Shown here: positions 1 to 9,060 of the stretch, piece by piece | Layout: every line of letters starts with the position of its first letter | Position numbering within the stretch: position 1 is the first letter of the stretch | Source of the DNA: an uncultured Mediterraneibacter sp. | Lineage (GTDB): Bacteria; Bacillota; Clostridia; Lachnospirales; Lachnospiraceae | Reading direction: 5' to 3' | Assembly (NCBI GenBank): GCA_944381495.1 | Contig: CALWLJ010000007.1 | Span: 62,001 to 126,000, forward strand | Length of the DNA stretch: 64,000 bases | The notes under the pieces: model-generated | Database searches by the model: none | What the model was told of the DNA's origin: nothing | What the model saw: the letters and a program-made list of their open reading frames with translations, nothing else | Program-made: the position numbers and the translations under genes

Positions 1-1080
1 AACTGGCGGCCCTTTAATCCGGTGAAGAGGCCGGGCATGCATATGCTTTCTTCCATGCAGGCCATTGCTCACGGTTCCGATTCTGTCCAGTATTTCCAGT
101 GGAGAAAGGGCAGAGGTTCCTATGAAAAATTCCATGGAGCAGTGCTGGATCATAAAAACGGAAGCAATACAAGAACGTTCCGTCAGGTGGCGGAAGTAGG
201 CGAAAGACTGGCGGGACTTACAGAAAAACTGAACGGAACCGTGAATCAGCCGAAATCTGCGATAATCTTTGACTGGGAGAACTGGTGGGCTGTGGAGGAT
301 ACCACCGGACCAAGACTGGATCTGGATTATGTATCCTGTGTCCTCTCTCATTATCAGGCGTTCTGGGAGGCTGGAATTGAGGCAGATCTGGTAGGAATGG
401 ATGCGGATCTGGACGGATACCGGATCGTTGCTGCGCCGCTGAACTATATGTATAAGAACGGATACGCGGAAAAAGTGAGAAAGTTTGTAGAGAACGGCGG
501 CATTTATGTGACTACATATTTCAGTGGAATGGTGGATGAGACGGATCTGTGCTTTATCGGACATCACCCATTGGAGGATGTGCTGGGGATCGTTCAGGAA
601 GAGATTGATGCACCGTCACCGGAATTTACCAATTCATTCTGCTATGACGGAAATGAGTATCCGGCAGGAGGAATGCGGGAGATGATCCATGCTGTTGACG
701 GAACAGAGGTCCTGTCTGTTTATGAAGAGGACTATGTGAAAGGAATGCCTGTGGTAACAGCTGCGGCTTATGGAAAAGGAAAGGCGTATTATATTGCGGC
801 GGAACCGGAACAGAGGTTTCTGAGCGCGTTTTATGCCGATCGGTTCCGAGAGGCGGACCTGGTGAATCCGCTGGGAGTTGAGCTTCCTTATGGAGTAACA
901 GTTACAGCGCGGAATGGGGAGGACGGAAAACAGATCGTATTTGTCATGAACTTCCGGAACGAACCGGTAAGGGTAGACGGCATCGGAACATGGACTGACG
1001 TTGAGAACGGAACGATATATACAGACAGTCTGGAGATGGGCTCTTTTGGCTGTGTGCTGCTCAGACGGCAGATTCGATAG
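1..1080 (+). CDS. Beta-galactosidase, GH42 family (5' end outside window)
   Basis: C-terminal part of a family 42 glycoside hydrolase, which releases terminal beta-D-galactose from oligosaccharides in the cytoplasm. The reading frame is open to base 1, so the GTG at 22 is not the start. Visible residues NWRPFNP, RPGMHM, QAIAHG and YFQWRKGRGSYEKFHGA match the GH42 segment that follows the catalytic nucleophile; the rest is the trimerisation domain (about residues 75-280, with DWENWWA) and the small C-terminal beta domain (VTVTARNGEDGKQ). The nucleophile Glu should lie just upstream of the window. A hairpin follows the stop. The family call is secure; substrate preference cannot be read from this part. 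Confidence 0.93.
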   Translation, partial: NWRPFNPVKRPGMHMLSSMQAIAHGSDSVQYFQWRKGRGSYEKFHGAVLDHKNGSNTRTFRQVAEVGERLAGLTEKLNGTVNQPKSAIIFDWENWWAVEDTTGPRLDLDYVSCVLSHYQAFWEAGIEADLVGMDADLDGYRIVAAPLNYMYKNGYAEKVRKFVENGGIYVTTYFSGMVDETDLCFIGHHPLEDVLGIVQEEIDAPSPEFTNSFCYDGNEYPAGGMREMIHAVDGTEVLSVYEEDYVKGMPVVTAAAYGKGKAYYIAAEPEQRFLSAFYADRFREADLVNPLGVELPYGVTVTARNGEDGKQIVFVMNFRNEPVRVDGIGTWTDVENGTIYTDSLEMGSFGCVLLRRQIR

Positions 1081-1095
1081 TGTGATATTGTGATA

Positions 1096-1128
1096 CCGGG
1101 ACAGAAAACGGACTTCTGTCCCGGGTTT
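1096..1128 (+). terminator. Hairpin after GH42 gene
   Basis: Perfect 11-bp stem, CCGGGACAGAA (1096-1106) with TTCTGTCCCGG (1114-1124), followed by GTTTATGTT. The U-run is short, so termination strength is uncertain. Confidence 0.65.
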
Positions 1129-1268
1129 ATGTTAACTGCCGTTTTATATATCGGCTGTGTATTTTAATATAAATATTGTTTTTTTACATTTGAAGAAATG
1201 ATGATGTGGTGATATGGTTAAAAAATGTATTTTGACAGAAAAGTATAATTTGACAGGAGAAATGCAAC

Positions 1269-2603
1269 ATGGAAAACGGAAGAAAAACTCTGAGACAGCT
1301 ATTTGTTCCTATCTGTCTGGAAACATTATTTCAGATGCTTTCAGGAATGGTGGACACGCTGATGCTGTCTTCTGTAGGAGACGACGCTGTCGGCGCCGTG
1401 GGAACTGCTAATACATACATCAGTATTTTTATTATTACTTTCTCGATCATATCATCCGGTATGGTGGCGGTAATGACACAGTATATCGGGGCGGACAAAG
1501 TAGGCGTTGCCTATCAGGCAAGACAGGTGGGGCTGGCCTTTAACGGAGCAATCGGCGTTGTACTCTCTGTCCTTCTGTTTTGCTTCTCGGGGCAGGTGGT
1601 AACAGCCGTAGGTATCGCTCCTCAGCTGAAGGAATATGCGTCAACTTATTTCAGGATTGTGGGAGGCGGCTGTATCCTGAATGCGATGATTCCTATTTTT
1701 TCAAGTTATCTCCGCGCATTCGGATATACGAAAAATCCGCTGGTTGGAACGATCACAGGGAATATTGTGAACCTGATCCTGAATTCGGTATTCCTGTTCG
1801 GCTTTAACATGGGGGTGGCGGGTGTTGCCATTGCAACCGTAATATCAAGAATCGTAAACCTGCTGATGGTGGCAGGTGCATCTGCCCGGCTTATTAAGGC
1901 GAAAGACGCTCCGGAGAGAATTCCTAACCGGGAAGTGTTCCGCAATATCATCAGAGTCGGCCTGCCCTCGGCTATGGAGACGGGCCTGTACAATCTGGCG
2001 ATGACACTGATGATCCGTTTCCTGAATCAGATGGATGCGGAGGGGATAAATGTAACGGCCCGTTCCTATACAACCCAGTTTACCAACCTGGCCTATTGTG
2101 CAGGAGCGGCGCTGGCCCAGGCAAATGCTATCATGACCGGCTGGCGGATCGGTGCAGGAGAATATGACGCGTGTGACAGAGGAACGAGGAAGGCGGCTGT
2201 CACAGGAATCATTATTGCCACTGTTGTTGAGTCCGTCTTTGCGCTGTCATCGGGCTTTTTGATGAGGCTATTTACGGATGATCCGCAGATGATCTCGCTG
2301 GTGGGCAAGCTGCTGGCGATTGACATTGTGCTTGAAATTGGACGTGTGACGAACCTTGTTTACGGAAATGCGCTGAAAACAAGCGGCGACGCCATATTCC
2401 CCACGATAATCGGCGCTGTGTTCATGTATCTGTGTACGGTGGGCGGCACCTGGTTTTTCGGTATCCATCTGGGTCTGCTTGTCGTCGGCGCCTATATCGG
2501 CCTGGCGTCTGATGAATGTGTCCGGGCGGTGTTCATGTACCTGCGCTGGCGCAGCGGAAAATGGAGAGAAAAAACGTTTATCCGGCAGGAAGACAGAGTG
2601 TGA
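1269..2603 (+). CDS. MATE family efflux transporter
   Basis: Multidrug and toxin extrusion antiporter of 444 residues, a usual length for the family, with about twelve hydrophobic segments. The first repeat opens with FQMLSGMVDTLMLSSVGDDA, the characteristic MatE signature around helix 1, and the second repeat starts near residue 230 (VGLPSAMETGLYNLAMT). It would export cationic or other small molecules using an ion gradient. The ATG at 1269 is preceded by AGGAGA. The gene stands alone between two terminators, with no neighbouring regulator that could indicate a substrate. Confidence 0.9.
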   Translation: MENGRKTLRQLFVPICLETLFQMLSGMVDTLMLSSVGDDAVGAVGTANTYISIFIITFSIISSGMVAVMTQYIGADKVGVAYQARQVGLAFNGAIGVVLSVLLFCFSGQVVTAVGIAPQLKEYASTYFRIVGGGCILNAMIPIFSSYLRAFGYTKNPLVGTITGNIVNLILNSVFLFGFNMGVAGVAIATVISRIVNLLMVAGASARLIKAKDAPERIPNREVFRNIIRVGLPSAMETGLYNLAMTLMIRFLNQMDAEGINVTARSYTTQFTNLAYCAGAALAQANAIMTGWRIGAGEYDACDRGTRKAAVTGIIIATVVESVFALSSGFLMRLFTDDPQMISLVGKLLAIDIVLEIGRVTNLVYGNALKTSGDAIFPTIIGAVFMYLCTVGGTWFFGIHLGLLVVGAYIGLASDECVRAVFMYLRWRSGKWREKTFIRQEDRV

Positions 2604-2622
2604 TGTTTTATGCGGGATGAAT

Positions 2623-2664
2623 AAAAAAGGCGGAAATCTTTTAAAAAAGATTCTGCCTTTTTTT
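2623..2664 (+). terminator. Rho-independent terminator after MATE gene
   Basis: AAAAAAGGCGGAAATCTT pairs with AAGATTCTGCC followed by seven T; one mismatch and one bulge in the stem. The A-rich 5' arm makes it potentially bidirectional. Confidence 0.8.
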
Positions 2665-2686
2665 ATCTGGAATGTGAAAAGGGATT

Positions 2687-2723
2687 GATGTAAAATAAAA
2701 CAGAATCTGCTGTAAAATAAGAC
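2687..2723 (+). repeat. Two 15-bp direct repeats upstream of the COG3044 ATPase
   Basis: GATGTAAAATAAAAC (2687-2701) and GCTGTAAAATAAGAC (2709-2723) match at 13 of 15 positions and start 22 bp apart, about two helical turns. They lie 30 bp before the start codon. Could be an operator or simple A-rich sequence. Confidence 0.4.
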
Positions 2724-2752
2724 ATTAGTATGAACGAAAGGAAGATTAGATC

Positions 2753-4456
2753 ATGCAGACATCAACAGAATTGAGAAATCTGCTGAGCAGGATTGACCAC
2801 CGCAGTTATCCGGCTTATAAAGATACGAGGGGAATGTATCAGTTTCCGGGATACGTACTTTCCATTGATCATGTTCAAGGAGACCCATTTGCATCCCCTT
2901 CGAAAGTGAGCGTTCATGTGAAGGGGAAAACGGCAGGATTTCCCCGGGAGCTGTATAAAGATACTCATCAGCGTATCGCCCTTCAGGATGAACTGACGAG
3001 GCAGTTTGGAAGGAGAGCGGAGCAGTTTGCCTTCAAGGCGAAGGGATCTGGAAAAAGCGGTCTGATCTCGGTAAGCCGCTGCGGGCAGGAGGTTCTGGAG
3101 CGCACCGCCTGTACACTTGATCCTGCTTCCGGTGATCTTATCCTGCGGATGGAGGTCGGGTTCCCGGCGAACGGCAGGACCATCAATGCCCGGGAGCTGG
3201 AGAAGATCCTCTTTGACTTCGTGCCGGAGTGCGTGAAGCACGCTCTCATGTATAAAAATATGGATGCCGGCCGTCTGCGGAGCATCGTTGATCTGGCGGA
3301 GGATCAGCAGTATATCCGGGAAATGCTTCCCCAGCTGGGGCTTTGTGCTTTTGTGGCGGATGGAAGCGTGCTCCCAAGAGAGTCGGGTGTATCTTCCCGT
3401 CCTATGAAAGGCGGCGTAAAGTTTGTTTCTCCGGAGGAGCAGAGGGTTACACTGGATCTGCCTCATAAAGGAAGAATCACAGGCATGGGGATCCGGAAAG
3501 GGATCACCCTCATCGTAGGCGGCGGATATCATGGTAAGTCTACTCTCCTGAAGGCTCTTGAGCTGGGAGTTTATAATCACATTGCCGGGGACGGCAGAGA
3601 GTATGTGATCACAGATGACACTGCCATGAAGATACGCGCTGAGGACGGAAGAAGCATTAAGAATACAGATATTTCCATGTTCATCAATGACCTGCCAAAT
3701 GGAAAGGATACGATTCATTTCAGTACGGAGGACGCCAGCGGCAGTACTTCTCAGGCGGCAAATGTGATCGAGGCCGTTGAGGCGGGATCTTCGCTGCTGT
3801 TGATCGATGAGGATACCAGCGCCACCAACTTCATGATCCGCGATGAACTGATGCAGCGAGTCATCCACAGAGATATGGAGCCCATTACTCCGTTCATTGA
3901 GCGGATCCGGGAACTGTATGAAGAGTATGGGATTTCTACTGTTATCGTAGCGGGCAGTTCGGGGGCGTACTTTCATATTGCGGATGCCATAATTCAGATG
4001 GATCGGTATATGCCGAAGGATATTACCACATATGCGAAGAAAGAGGCGGAAGCCTACCCGGCGATCAGCGTGCCGGAGCAGCCTGCCCGGGAGCCGGACT
4101 TCCGGCGCTGCCCCAGGCCAAATCCAGCTTTTAAGGGCAGTGACCGAATTAAGATGAAGACTATGGGAAGGGACGGCATAATGATCAACAAAGAGACCAT
4201 TGATCTCAGATACGTAGAGCAGCTGACTGACAGCGAACAGCTTACTGCCCTTGGGTACTGTATGCGTTATGCACAGAAGAGACTGTTGGACGGCAGGAAG
4301 AGTATCCGGCAGATCGTGGACGAGTTGGAGAAGGTGATCGGGAAAGAGTCTCTGGCCGGACTCTGCGAGAGCAGTTCCAGTATTTCGTGTATGGCTATGC
4401 CTAGAAAACAGGAAATATTTGCATGTTTCAACCGATACCGGGGACTGAAATTGTAG
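2753..4456 (+). CDS. Predicted ABC-class ATPase, COG3044 / PF09818 type
   Basis: 567-residue soluble ATPase of the 'predicted ATPase of the ABC class' family. The N-terminal 240 residues are the family-specific domain (starts TSTELRNLLSRIDHRSYPAY). The P-loop GGGYHGKS is at residues 256-263, and a Walker B-like LLLIDEDTSATNFM follows near residue 350, then VIVAGSSGAYFHIAD. No transmembrane segments and no transporter gene next to it, which agrees with the family being non-transport ATPases; the biochemical function of the family is not established to my knowledge. Single-gene unit with a strong terminator downstream and a direct repeat upstream (2687-2723). Confidence 0.88.
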   Translation: MQTSTELRNLLSRIDHRSYPAYKDTRGMYQFPGYVLSIDHVQGDPFASPSKVSVHVKGKTAGFPRELYKDTHQRIALQDELTRQFGRRAEQFAFKAKGSGKSGLISVSRCGQEVLERTACTLDPASGDLILRMEVGFPANGRTINARELEKILFDFVPECVKHALMYKNMDAGRLRSIVDLAEDQQYIREMLPQLGLCAFVADGSVLPRESGVSSRPMKGGVKFVSPEEQRVTLDLPHKGRITGMGIRKGITLIVGGGYHGKSTLLKALELGVYNHIAGDGREYVITDDTAMKIRAEDGRSIKNTDISMFINDLPNGKDTIHFSTEDASGSTSQAANVIEAVEAGSSLLLIDEDTSATNFMIRDELMQRVIHRDMEPITPFIERIRELYEEYGISTVIVAGSSGAYFHIADAIIQMDRYMPKDITTYAKKEAEAYPAISVPEQPAREPDFRRCPRPNPAFKGSDRIKMKTMGRDGIMINKETIDLRYVEQLTDSEQLTALGYCMRYAQKRLLDGRKSIRQIVDELEKVIGKESLAGLCESSSSISCMAMPRKQEIFACFNRYRGLKL

Positions 4457-4485
4457 ATTTAATTAAAGAATTGTGAAAAATGCTG

Positions 4486-4545
4486 AAAAAACAGCAGCTG
4501 TTTCAGACAGATTTTTATCTGCAAAGGAACAACTGCTGTTTTTTT
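4486..4545 (+). terminator. Terminator after COG3044 ATPase
   Basis: Left arm AAAAAACAGCAGCTGTT (from 4486) pairs with AACAACTGCTGTTTTTT (to 4545) with one mismatch, ending in a T7 run. A long loop separates the arms. Confidence 0.85.
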
Positions 4546-4571
4546 GACAGTTTACTCAATTATTTCGACAG

Positions 4572-4588
4572 AATATACAAAGTATATT
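4572..4588. promoter_or_regulatory. Palindrome upstream of GH3 operon, candidate operator
   Basis: Perfect inverted repeat AATATAC-aaa-GTATATT, about 100 bp before the GH3 start codon. Its symmetry suits a dimeric repressor, but no regulator gene adjoins and no promoter is clear. Confidence 0.35.
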
Positions 4589-4685
4589 GCGCTGAATTCG
4601 GAGGAATGGTATATTTCAGACAATCTGAACGGATTATCAGCCGGCACGATAAAAGGATCAGAAAATAAAATGACAGGGGTGCAAA

Positions 4686-7600
4686 ATGTACAAGAAAAAG
4701 AGACTTTGGATGGGACTGAGTTCAATCTGTATCTTTCTTCTCGTTTTATCCTTTGTAGGAGATGCTCTGGGAAGACAGTATGAAGGCGCAATCAATAATT
4801 TTCTGGGTATTGCTACCAGCAGAGTATTGAATCCCGGAGATCCGGATTATCCCGATGACAGTGTGGAAGTAACAGATACGGAATATTTTAAAAGCGATTA
4901 CGGCGAAAGGACTGAAGAAAATCAGAAAAAACTGGTGGAAGATAGTTTTGAACAGATCATAGCGGAAGAAAGGGAGGGAGCAGCGCTCCTCTATAACAAA
5001 GATAATGCCCTTCCGCTCAGCAAGGATGAAAGAATTTCCTTTTTCGGGCATGCAAGTGTAGATCCCGTTGTGCGAGGAAGCTCCGCGGGGCAAGATCCTA
5101 TGGAAGGCTACCGGATCAATTTCCCGACGGCAATGAAAGCGGCAGGATTTGAGGTCAACGAGGAATTGACAGCTGCTCTGGAGGATTCCCCGATCACCAG
5201 AGGAAAAGATGATTTCTGGTGGATGGATTCTTCCATCACTACACATGGAATTGCAGACGGGGAAGAGGATATCAGTTTTTATACAGACGATCTGAAAAAG
5301 AGCTGGAGAGATTATCAGGGCGGAACAGCTATCATGACCATAGCGAGATGCGGTCAAGAAGAGTATGATATGCAGGTTGACAATCTGGGTACTGGACGAA
5401 GTGCAATGGCTTTGATCGATGAAGAAATTGATCTTCTCAATATGCTCAAAGAAGAGAAGGCTGCAGGATATTTTGATAAGATTATTGTGCTTGTCAATAC
5501 AGGCAGTCCCCTGGAGGTGGGGTGGCTGGATGAGTATGATGTGGATGCCTGCATGTATGTGGGCCCCATCGGCGCTCAGGGAGCTCACGGTGTAGTTCAG
5601 TTGCTCTCAGGCGAGGCGAATCCCTCCGGTCATCTGGTTGATACCTTTGCCGTTGACTCTTTGTCATCGCCGGCTGTTGTAAATGCAAACGGAAATACGC
5701 CGGAGTATCTGAATGGCGATGAAGTGGAAGCGGCGGTTATGGGAAAAACAGATCCCAGAGAAGGAACGGGAAAATATATGTCCTTCCAGGCTGAAGGTAT
5801 ATATGTGGGTTATAAATACTATGAGACCAGATATGAAGACACTGTATATGAACAGGGCGGTGCGTCCGATCCCGTGGGAGCTTCCGGCGGTGCTTCGCAG
5901 TGGAATTATGCAGATGAGGTGTCATATCCCTTCGGATACGGACTTTCCTATACTACGTTTGACCAGTCGCTTGACAAAGTAGAGTGGAATGCAGATGAGG
6001 ATAAATATGAAGTCACAGTAACGGTGACGAATACAGGGGACGTGGCGGGTAAGAGTGTGGTACAGGTTTACGCTCAGACGCCTTACGGAGATTATGAGAA
6101 GGAAAATAAAGTAGAGAAATCGGCGATTCAGATTGTTGGATTTGATAAGACAGATCTGCTTGATCCTGGCGAGAGCCAGACTCTGACAATAGATGTGGAC
6201 CGGTATTTCCTTGCATCTTACGATTATGTAAATGCCAAGGGTTATATCCTCAGTGAGGGAGACTATTACCTTGCGATTGGAGACAACGCTCATGACGCTT
6301 TGAATAATGTGATCATGGCAAAAGGAGTATCGCCGGAAGAAGAGGCGCGTATGACCGGGCCCGGGAATGCGGACAAGGTATATCGTTTTCAAAATGAGCT
6401 TGATACAGAAACTTACCGGGTATCGGAAACAGGAACAGAGGTTACGAATCAGTTTGAGGACTGTGACCTGAATTACTGGATTGAAGGGGCGGGAACATAT
6501 CTTTCCAGAAGCGACTGGAGCGGGACATATCCTGTTGAGCCTACCCGCGTGGAGGCTACCCCGGAGATGATAGAAATTCTGGCCGGTCATATGCATACGA
6601 AGCCGGATGAGGCATCGACTGTCGCAGAGGCAACAGAAGAGCTTGGAACGGATGCAGGCCTGAAGCTAGTGGATATGAAGGATGTTCCCTATGCTGATGA
6701 GACTTGGGATGCGTTCATCGGTCAGATGACTTTGGATGAGATGCTGCTGATGCTGGATGATTCCCAGGGGAACAGTGCAGCAGTTATTGAAAGACTGGGA
6801 ATCCCGGCAATGAGTCTGGGAGACGGCGTGAACGGACCTAACGGCTGTACGCTGCCTTTCCCATATACAGCTGACGAGGGCAGTATTTACGGATCCGGAA
6901 CTGTTGAGAACGCGAGGATGGCCTGCTTTGCCGGTAAACCGATCCTGACGGGAACATTTAACAGAGATCTGTATAAAGAAAGAGGACGTTTGATCGGAGA
7001 GATGGGACTCTGGGCAGATAAGCAGGAGTTCTGGACACTTGGGACCAATCTGCACCGCACACCATTTGGAGGACGTAACTTTGAGTATTGTTCGGAGGAT
7101 GCGAACATGTGTTATATGGTACTGATTCCGGAGGCAAAAGAGATAGAGAAAAGAGGAGTTATTGTCTGCGCGAAGCATCCTGCCGGCAATGACCAGGAGA
7201 CGGCAAGAATCGGAGTATCGGTATTCTTTAATGAACAGGCATGGAGAGAGGGTTCCCTACGTGCCAGCGAGGGCGCACTCAGGGAAGCGGGGATTCATGC
7301 GTTTATGCAGAGCTACGAGCGTCTCGGGCTGCGTAGTACGATGAATTCATCAGCGTTCAATCAGACTGTAGTACAGGATGAGTGGGGATTCCGTGGAAAT
7401 ATTATTACAGACTGTACCAACGGTAAACTAGATGGATACCAGGGCGACTATATTGATCAGCTGGCAGCGGGGACTGACCGTTTTTGCATGACAAACGGTA
7501 CGGTAGCCATGGACGCTGTTAAAAAGTATCTTGACGAGACGGATGATGGTGATTTTGTGCAGTATATTAAGAGGGCTGCCAAGAACTACTGCTATGAGTT

Positions 7601-7793
7601 CAGCAGGAGCAATATGATCAACGGACTCAGCGGAGACGCAATCGTAGAGACGATTGTCCCATGGTGGGAGACGGCGGTGCGCACGATGCTGATCGGGTTT
7701 GCGGTACTTTCAGCGGCTGGTATTGTTCTGCTGACTGCAAGCAAGGTGAAGGAGAGAAAGGAGGAGCAGAAACATGAAGATGACCACCGGTAA
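4686..7793 (+). CDS. Membrane-anchored GH3 glycoside hydrolase with permuted domain order
   Basis: 1035 residues. Residues 8-25 form an N-terminal membrane segment and VRTMLIGFAVLSAAGIVLL near the C-terminus a second one, so the catalytic part is probably held outside the cell. Domain order is swapped: the GH3 C-terminal alpha/beta domain comes first (EEREGAALLYNKDNALPLS, about 95-420), then an Fn3-like domain (about 420-560), then the GH3 barrel (about 680-980). Barrel landmarks are GRNFEYCSED, KH at 830-831 and the nucleophile candidate Asp909 in GNIITDC. Two positions differ from the usual motifs: Pro832 where Phe is normal (KHF) and Cys910 where Trp is normal (TDW). Beta-glucosidase-like activity is likely but the substrate is unknown. 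It overlaps the next gene by 20 bp. Confidence 0.88.
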   Translation: MYKKKRLWMGLSSICIFLLVLSFVGDALGRQYEGAINNFLGIATSRVLNPGDPDYPDDSVEVTDTEYFKSDYGERTEENQKKLVEDSFEQIIAEEREGAALLYNKDNALPLSKDERISFFGHASVDPVVRGSSAGQDPMEGYRINFPTAMKAAGFEVNEELTAALEDSPITRGKDDFWWMDSSITTHGIADGEEDISFYTDDLKKSWRDYQGGTAIMTIARCGQEEYDMQVDNLGTGRSAMALIDEEIDLLNMLKEEKAAGYFDKIIVLVNTGSPLEVGWLDEYDVDACMYVGPIGAQGAHGVVQLLSGEANPSGHLVDTFAVDSLSSPAVVNANGNTPEYLNGDEVEAAVMGKTDPREGTGKYMSFQAEGIYVGYKYYETRYEDTVYEQGGASDPVGASGGASQWNYADEVSYPFGYGLSYTTFDQSLDKVEWNADEDKYEVTVTVTNTGDVAGKSVVQVYAQTPYGDYEKENKVEKSAIQIVGFDKTDLLDPGESQTLTIDVDRYFLASYDYVNAKGYILSEGDYYLAIGDNAHDALNNVIMAKGVSPEEEARMTGPGNADKVYRFQNELDTETYRVSETGTEVTNQFEDCDLNYWIEGAGTYLSRSDWSGTYPVEPTRVEATPEMIEILAGHMHTKPDEASTVAEATEELGTDAGLKLVDMKDVPYADETWDAFIGQMTLDEMLLMLDDSQGNSAAVIERLGIPAMSLGDGVNGPNGCTLPFPYTADEGSIYGSGTVENARMACFAGKPILTGTFNRDLYKERGRLIGEMGLWADKQEFWTLGTNLHRTPFGGRNFEYCSEDANMCYMVLIPEAKEIEKRGVIVCAKHPAGNDQETARIGVSVFFNEQAWREGSLRASEGALREAGIHAFMQSYERLGLRSTMNSSAFNQTVVQDEWGFRGNIITDCTNGKLDGYQGDYIDQLAAGTDRFCMTNGTVAMDAVKKYLDETDDGDFVQYIKRAAKNYCYEFSRSNMINGLSGDAIVETIVPWWETAVRTMLIGFAVLSAAGIVLLTASKVKERKEEQKHEDDHR

Positions 7794-8193
7794 GTTAAGC
7801 GGAAAAGCGGGAGGATATTATCTGAATCTTGCGGCTTCGGTTGTATCGCTGGCAGCCTTAGTGATCTATTTGATTTTCGGAATTGTATCAGGAACATTTG
7901 CGGTGTCCGTATTTGCAAGTCTTCTGGGCGGAACTGTCCTGGGAATTATACTTCTGTTCTATGACGGATTCGTTGGCGATTATATTCCTCTGGGAATGGT
8001 GCTGCTCTATTCGATGTCACTTGCGTTTATGATAGAAGACTCTATTAATGATATTACCGCAATGTTTGTGGGAATGGGGAATCTGTTTGGAAATGCGGCA
8101 AATGTTCCGGTCCGTGTTGTTGTGGCAGTCGGCATGCTGATTTCCATTATACTGAGTGTGATCGGAAGCTTTAAAAAGAGAACAAAGAAATAA
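7774..8193 (+). CDS. Small membrane protein cotranscribed with GH3 enzyme
   Basis: 139 residues with four predicted membrane segments, roughly residues 14-37, 40-62, 70-90 and 110-133. I do not recognise the family. The ATG at 7774 lies inside the last codons of the GH3 gene and is preceded by GGAGGAGCAG, so translation is coupled. Function is probably linked to the membrane-bound GH3 protein (partner, anchor or assembly factor); that is inference from the overlap only. Confidence 0.75.
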   Translation: MKMTTGKLSGKAGGYYLNLAASVVSLAALVIYLIFGIVSGTFAVSVFASLLGGTVLGIILLFYDGFVGDYIPLGMVLLYSMSLAFMIEDSINDITAMFVGMGNLFGNAANVPVRVVVAVGMLISIILSVIGSFKKRTKK

Positions 8194-8215
8194 AAAGGAT
8201 CCTGAAAGGAAAAAG

Positions 8216-8246
8216 GACGCCTCCGGCTGAATACGCCGGGGGCGTC
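8216..8246 (+). terminator. GC-rich hairpin after GH3 operon
   Basis: GACGCCTCCGGC (8216-8227) pairs with GCCGGGGGCGTC (8235-8246), one mismatch, 7-nt loop. No T-run follows, so it may be a weak terminator or an mRNA-end stabiliser. Confidence 0.5.
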
Positions 8247-8274
8247 TGGGGGATATGGAAGGTCTGTTCAGAAG

Positions 8275-8303
8275 TTGTCAGGGGCATGAGCCAGTGCTAA
8301 AAT
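8275..8303 (+). promoter_or_regulatory. Promoter of LytTR/GHKL operon
   Basis: TTGTCA (8275-8280), 17-bp spacer, TAAAAT (8298-8303); close to the vegetative consensus, 50 bp before the regulator start codon. Confidence 0.65.
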
Positions 8304-8352
8304 ATGACTGACGGATAAGCGGAAGGCAGAGCGGCATAAAGGGGGGACGGCA

Positions 8353-9060
8353 ATGATAAAAGCAGCTATAGTTGAAGATGAACAGCAGGCTGTGAAATGT
8401 CTGAAGAACTGTCTGGAAAAATATTCCGAGGAAGCGTCGGTTACGCTGGATATAGAGGCCTTCACAGATCCACGTGCGTTCCTTAGCGCATTTCGCGCGG
8501 ATCTGGATATGGTATTTATGGATATTGAAATGCCTGGTATGGACGGATTGGAGGTTTCTCGGAAAATCAGGGAAAAGGACGATTCAGTCCTTATTATATT
8601 TGTGACAAATATGAAGAAACTTGCGATTAGAGGATATGAGGTAAATGCTTTTGATTTTATTGTAAAGCCGGTCAATTATTATAGCTTTAGACTGACTCTT
8701 AACAAGGCTCTCCGTCATATAGAAAAGCATTCCGAGCATTTGATGACCATTCCCATCAAATTTGGGGAGTGCCGTATTGATGTAAATGAGGTGAGATATG
8801 TGGAAACCGTATCGAGAAAATTGTTCTTTCATATGGGGGATACGGTTATAGAATCAGCGGGGACGCTTAAAAATTTTGAACAGGAGTTGCATGGATATGG
8901 GTTTAGAAGATGCAACAATTGTTTTCTTGTCAATCTGAAATATGTTACAGGAATTTGTAAAGACAGTGTGTATGTGGGCAAAGAGGAGCTGACCATAAGC
9001 CGGCCGCGAAAGAAAATATTTTGTCAGGAACTGACAAACTACTGGGGAGGAGCGGAATGA
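8353..9060 (+). CDS. LytTR family response regulator (AgrA/VirR type)
   Basis: 235 residues: receiver domain 1-120 with phosphoacceptor Asp57 (MVFMDIEMPG) and switch Lys in FIVKPVNYY, then a LytTR DNA-binding domain from about 135 (RYVETVSRKLFFHMGD, CNNCFLVNLKYV). A transcription factor controlled by the adjoining histidine kinase. The start has GGGGGGAC upstream. Its stop codon overlaps the kinase start as ATGA. Targets cannot be told from sequence; LytTR regulators often control peptide signalling, bacteriocin or surface genes. No AgrD-like peptide gene or AgrB homologue is near. Confidence 0.92.
   Translation: MIKAAIVEDEQQAVKCLKNCLEKYSEEASVTLDIEAFTDPRAFLSAFRADLDMVFMDIEMPGMDGLEVSRKIREKDDSVLIIFVTNMKKLAIRGYEVNAFDFIVKPVNYYSFRLTLNKALRHIEKHSEHLMTIPIKFGECRIDVNEVRYVETVSRKLFFHMGDTVIESAGTLKNFEQELHGYGFRRCNNCFLVNLKYVTGICKDSVYVGKEELTISRPRKKIFCQELTNYWGGAE

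Noticed and set aside
2762-3976. Long open frame on the minus strand opposite the COG3044 ATPase
   Set aside because: The plus-strand protein has a P-loop and family motifs; the opposite frame has no ribosome site and low-complexity, unprotein-like composition.
8260-8320. Search for an AgrD-like pheromone gene upstream of the LytTR regulator
   Set aside because: The only ATG frame there is 18 codons with no proper ribosome spacing and no AgrD features.
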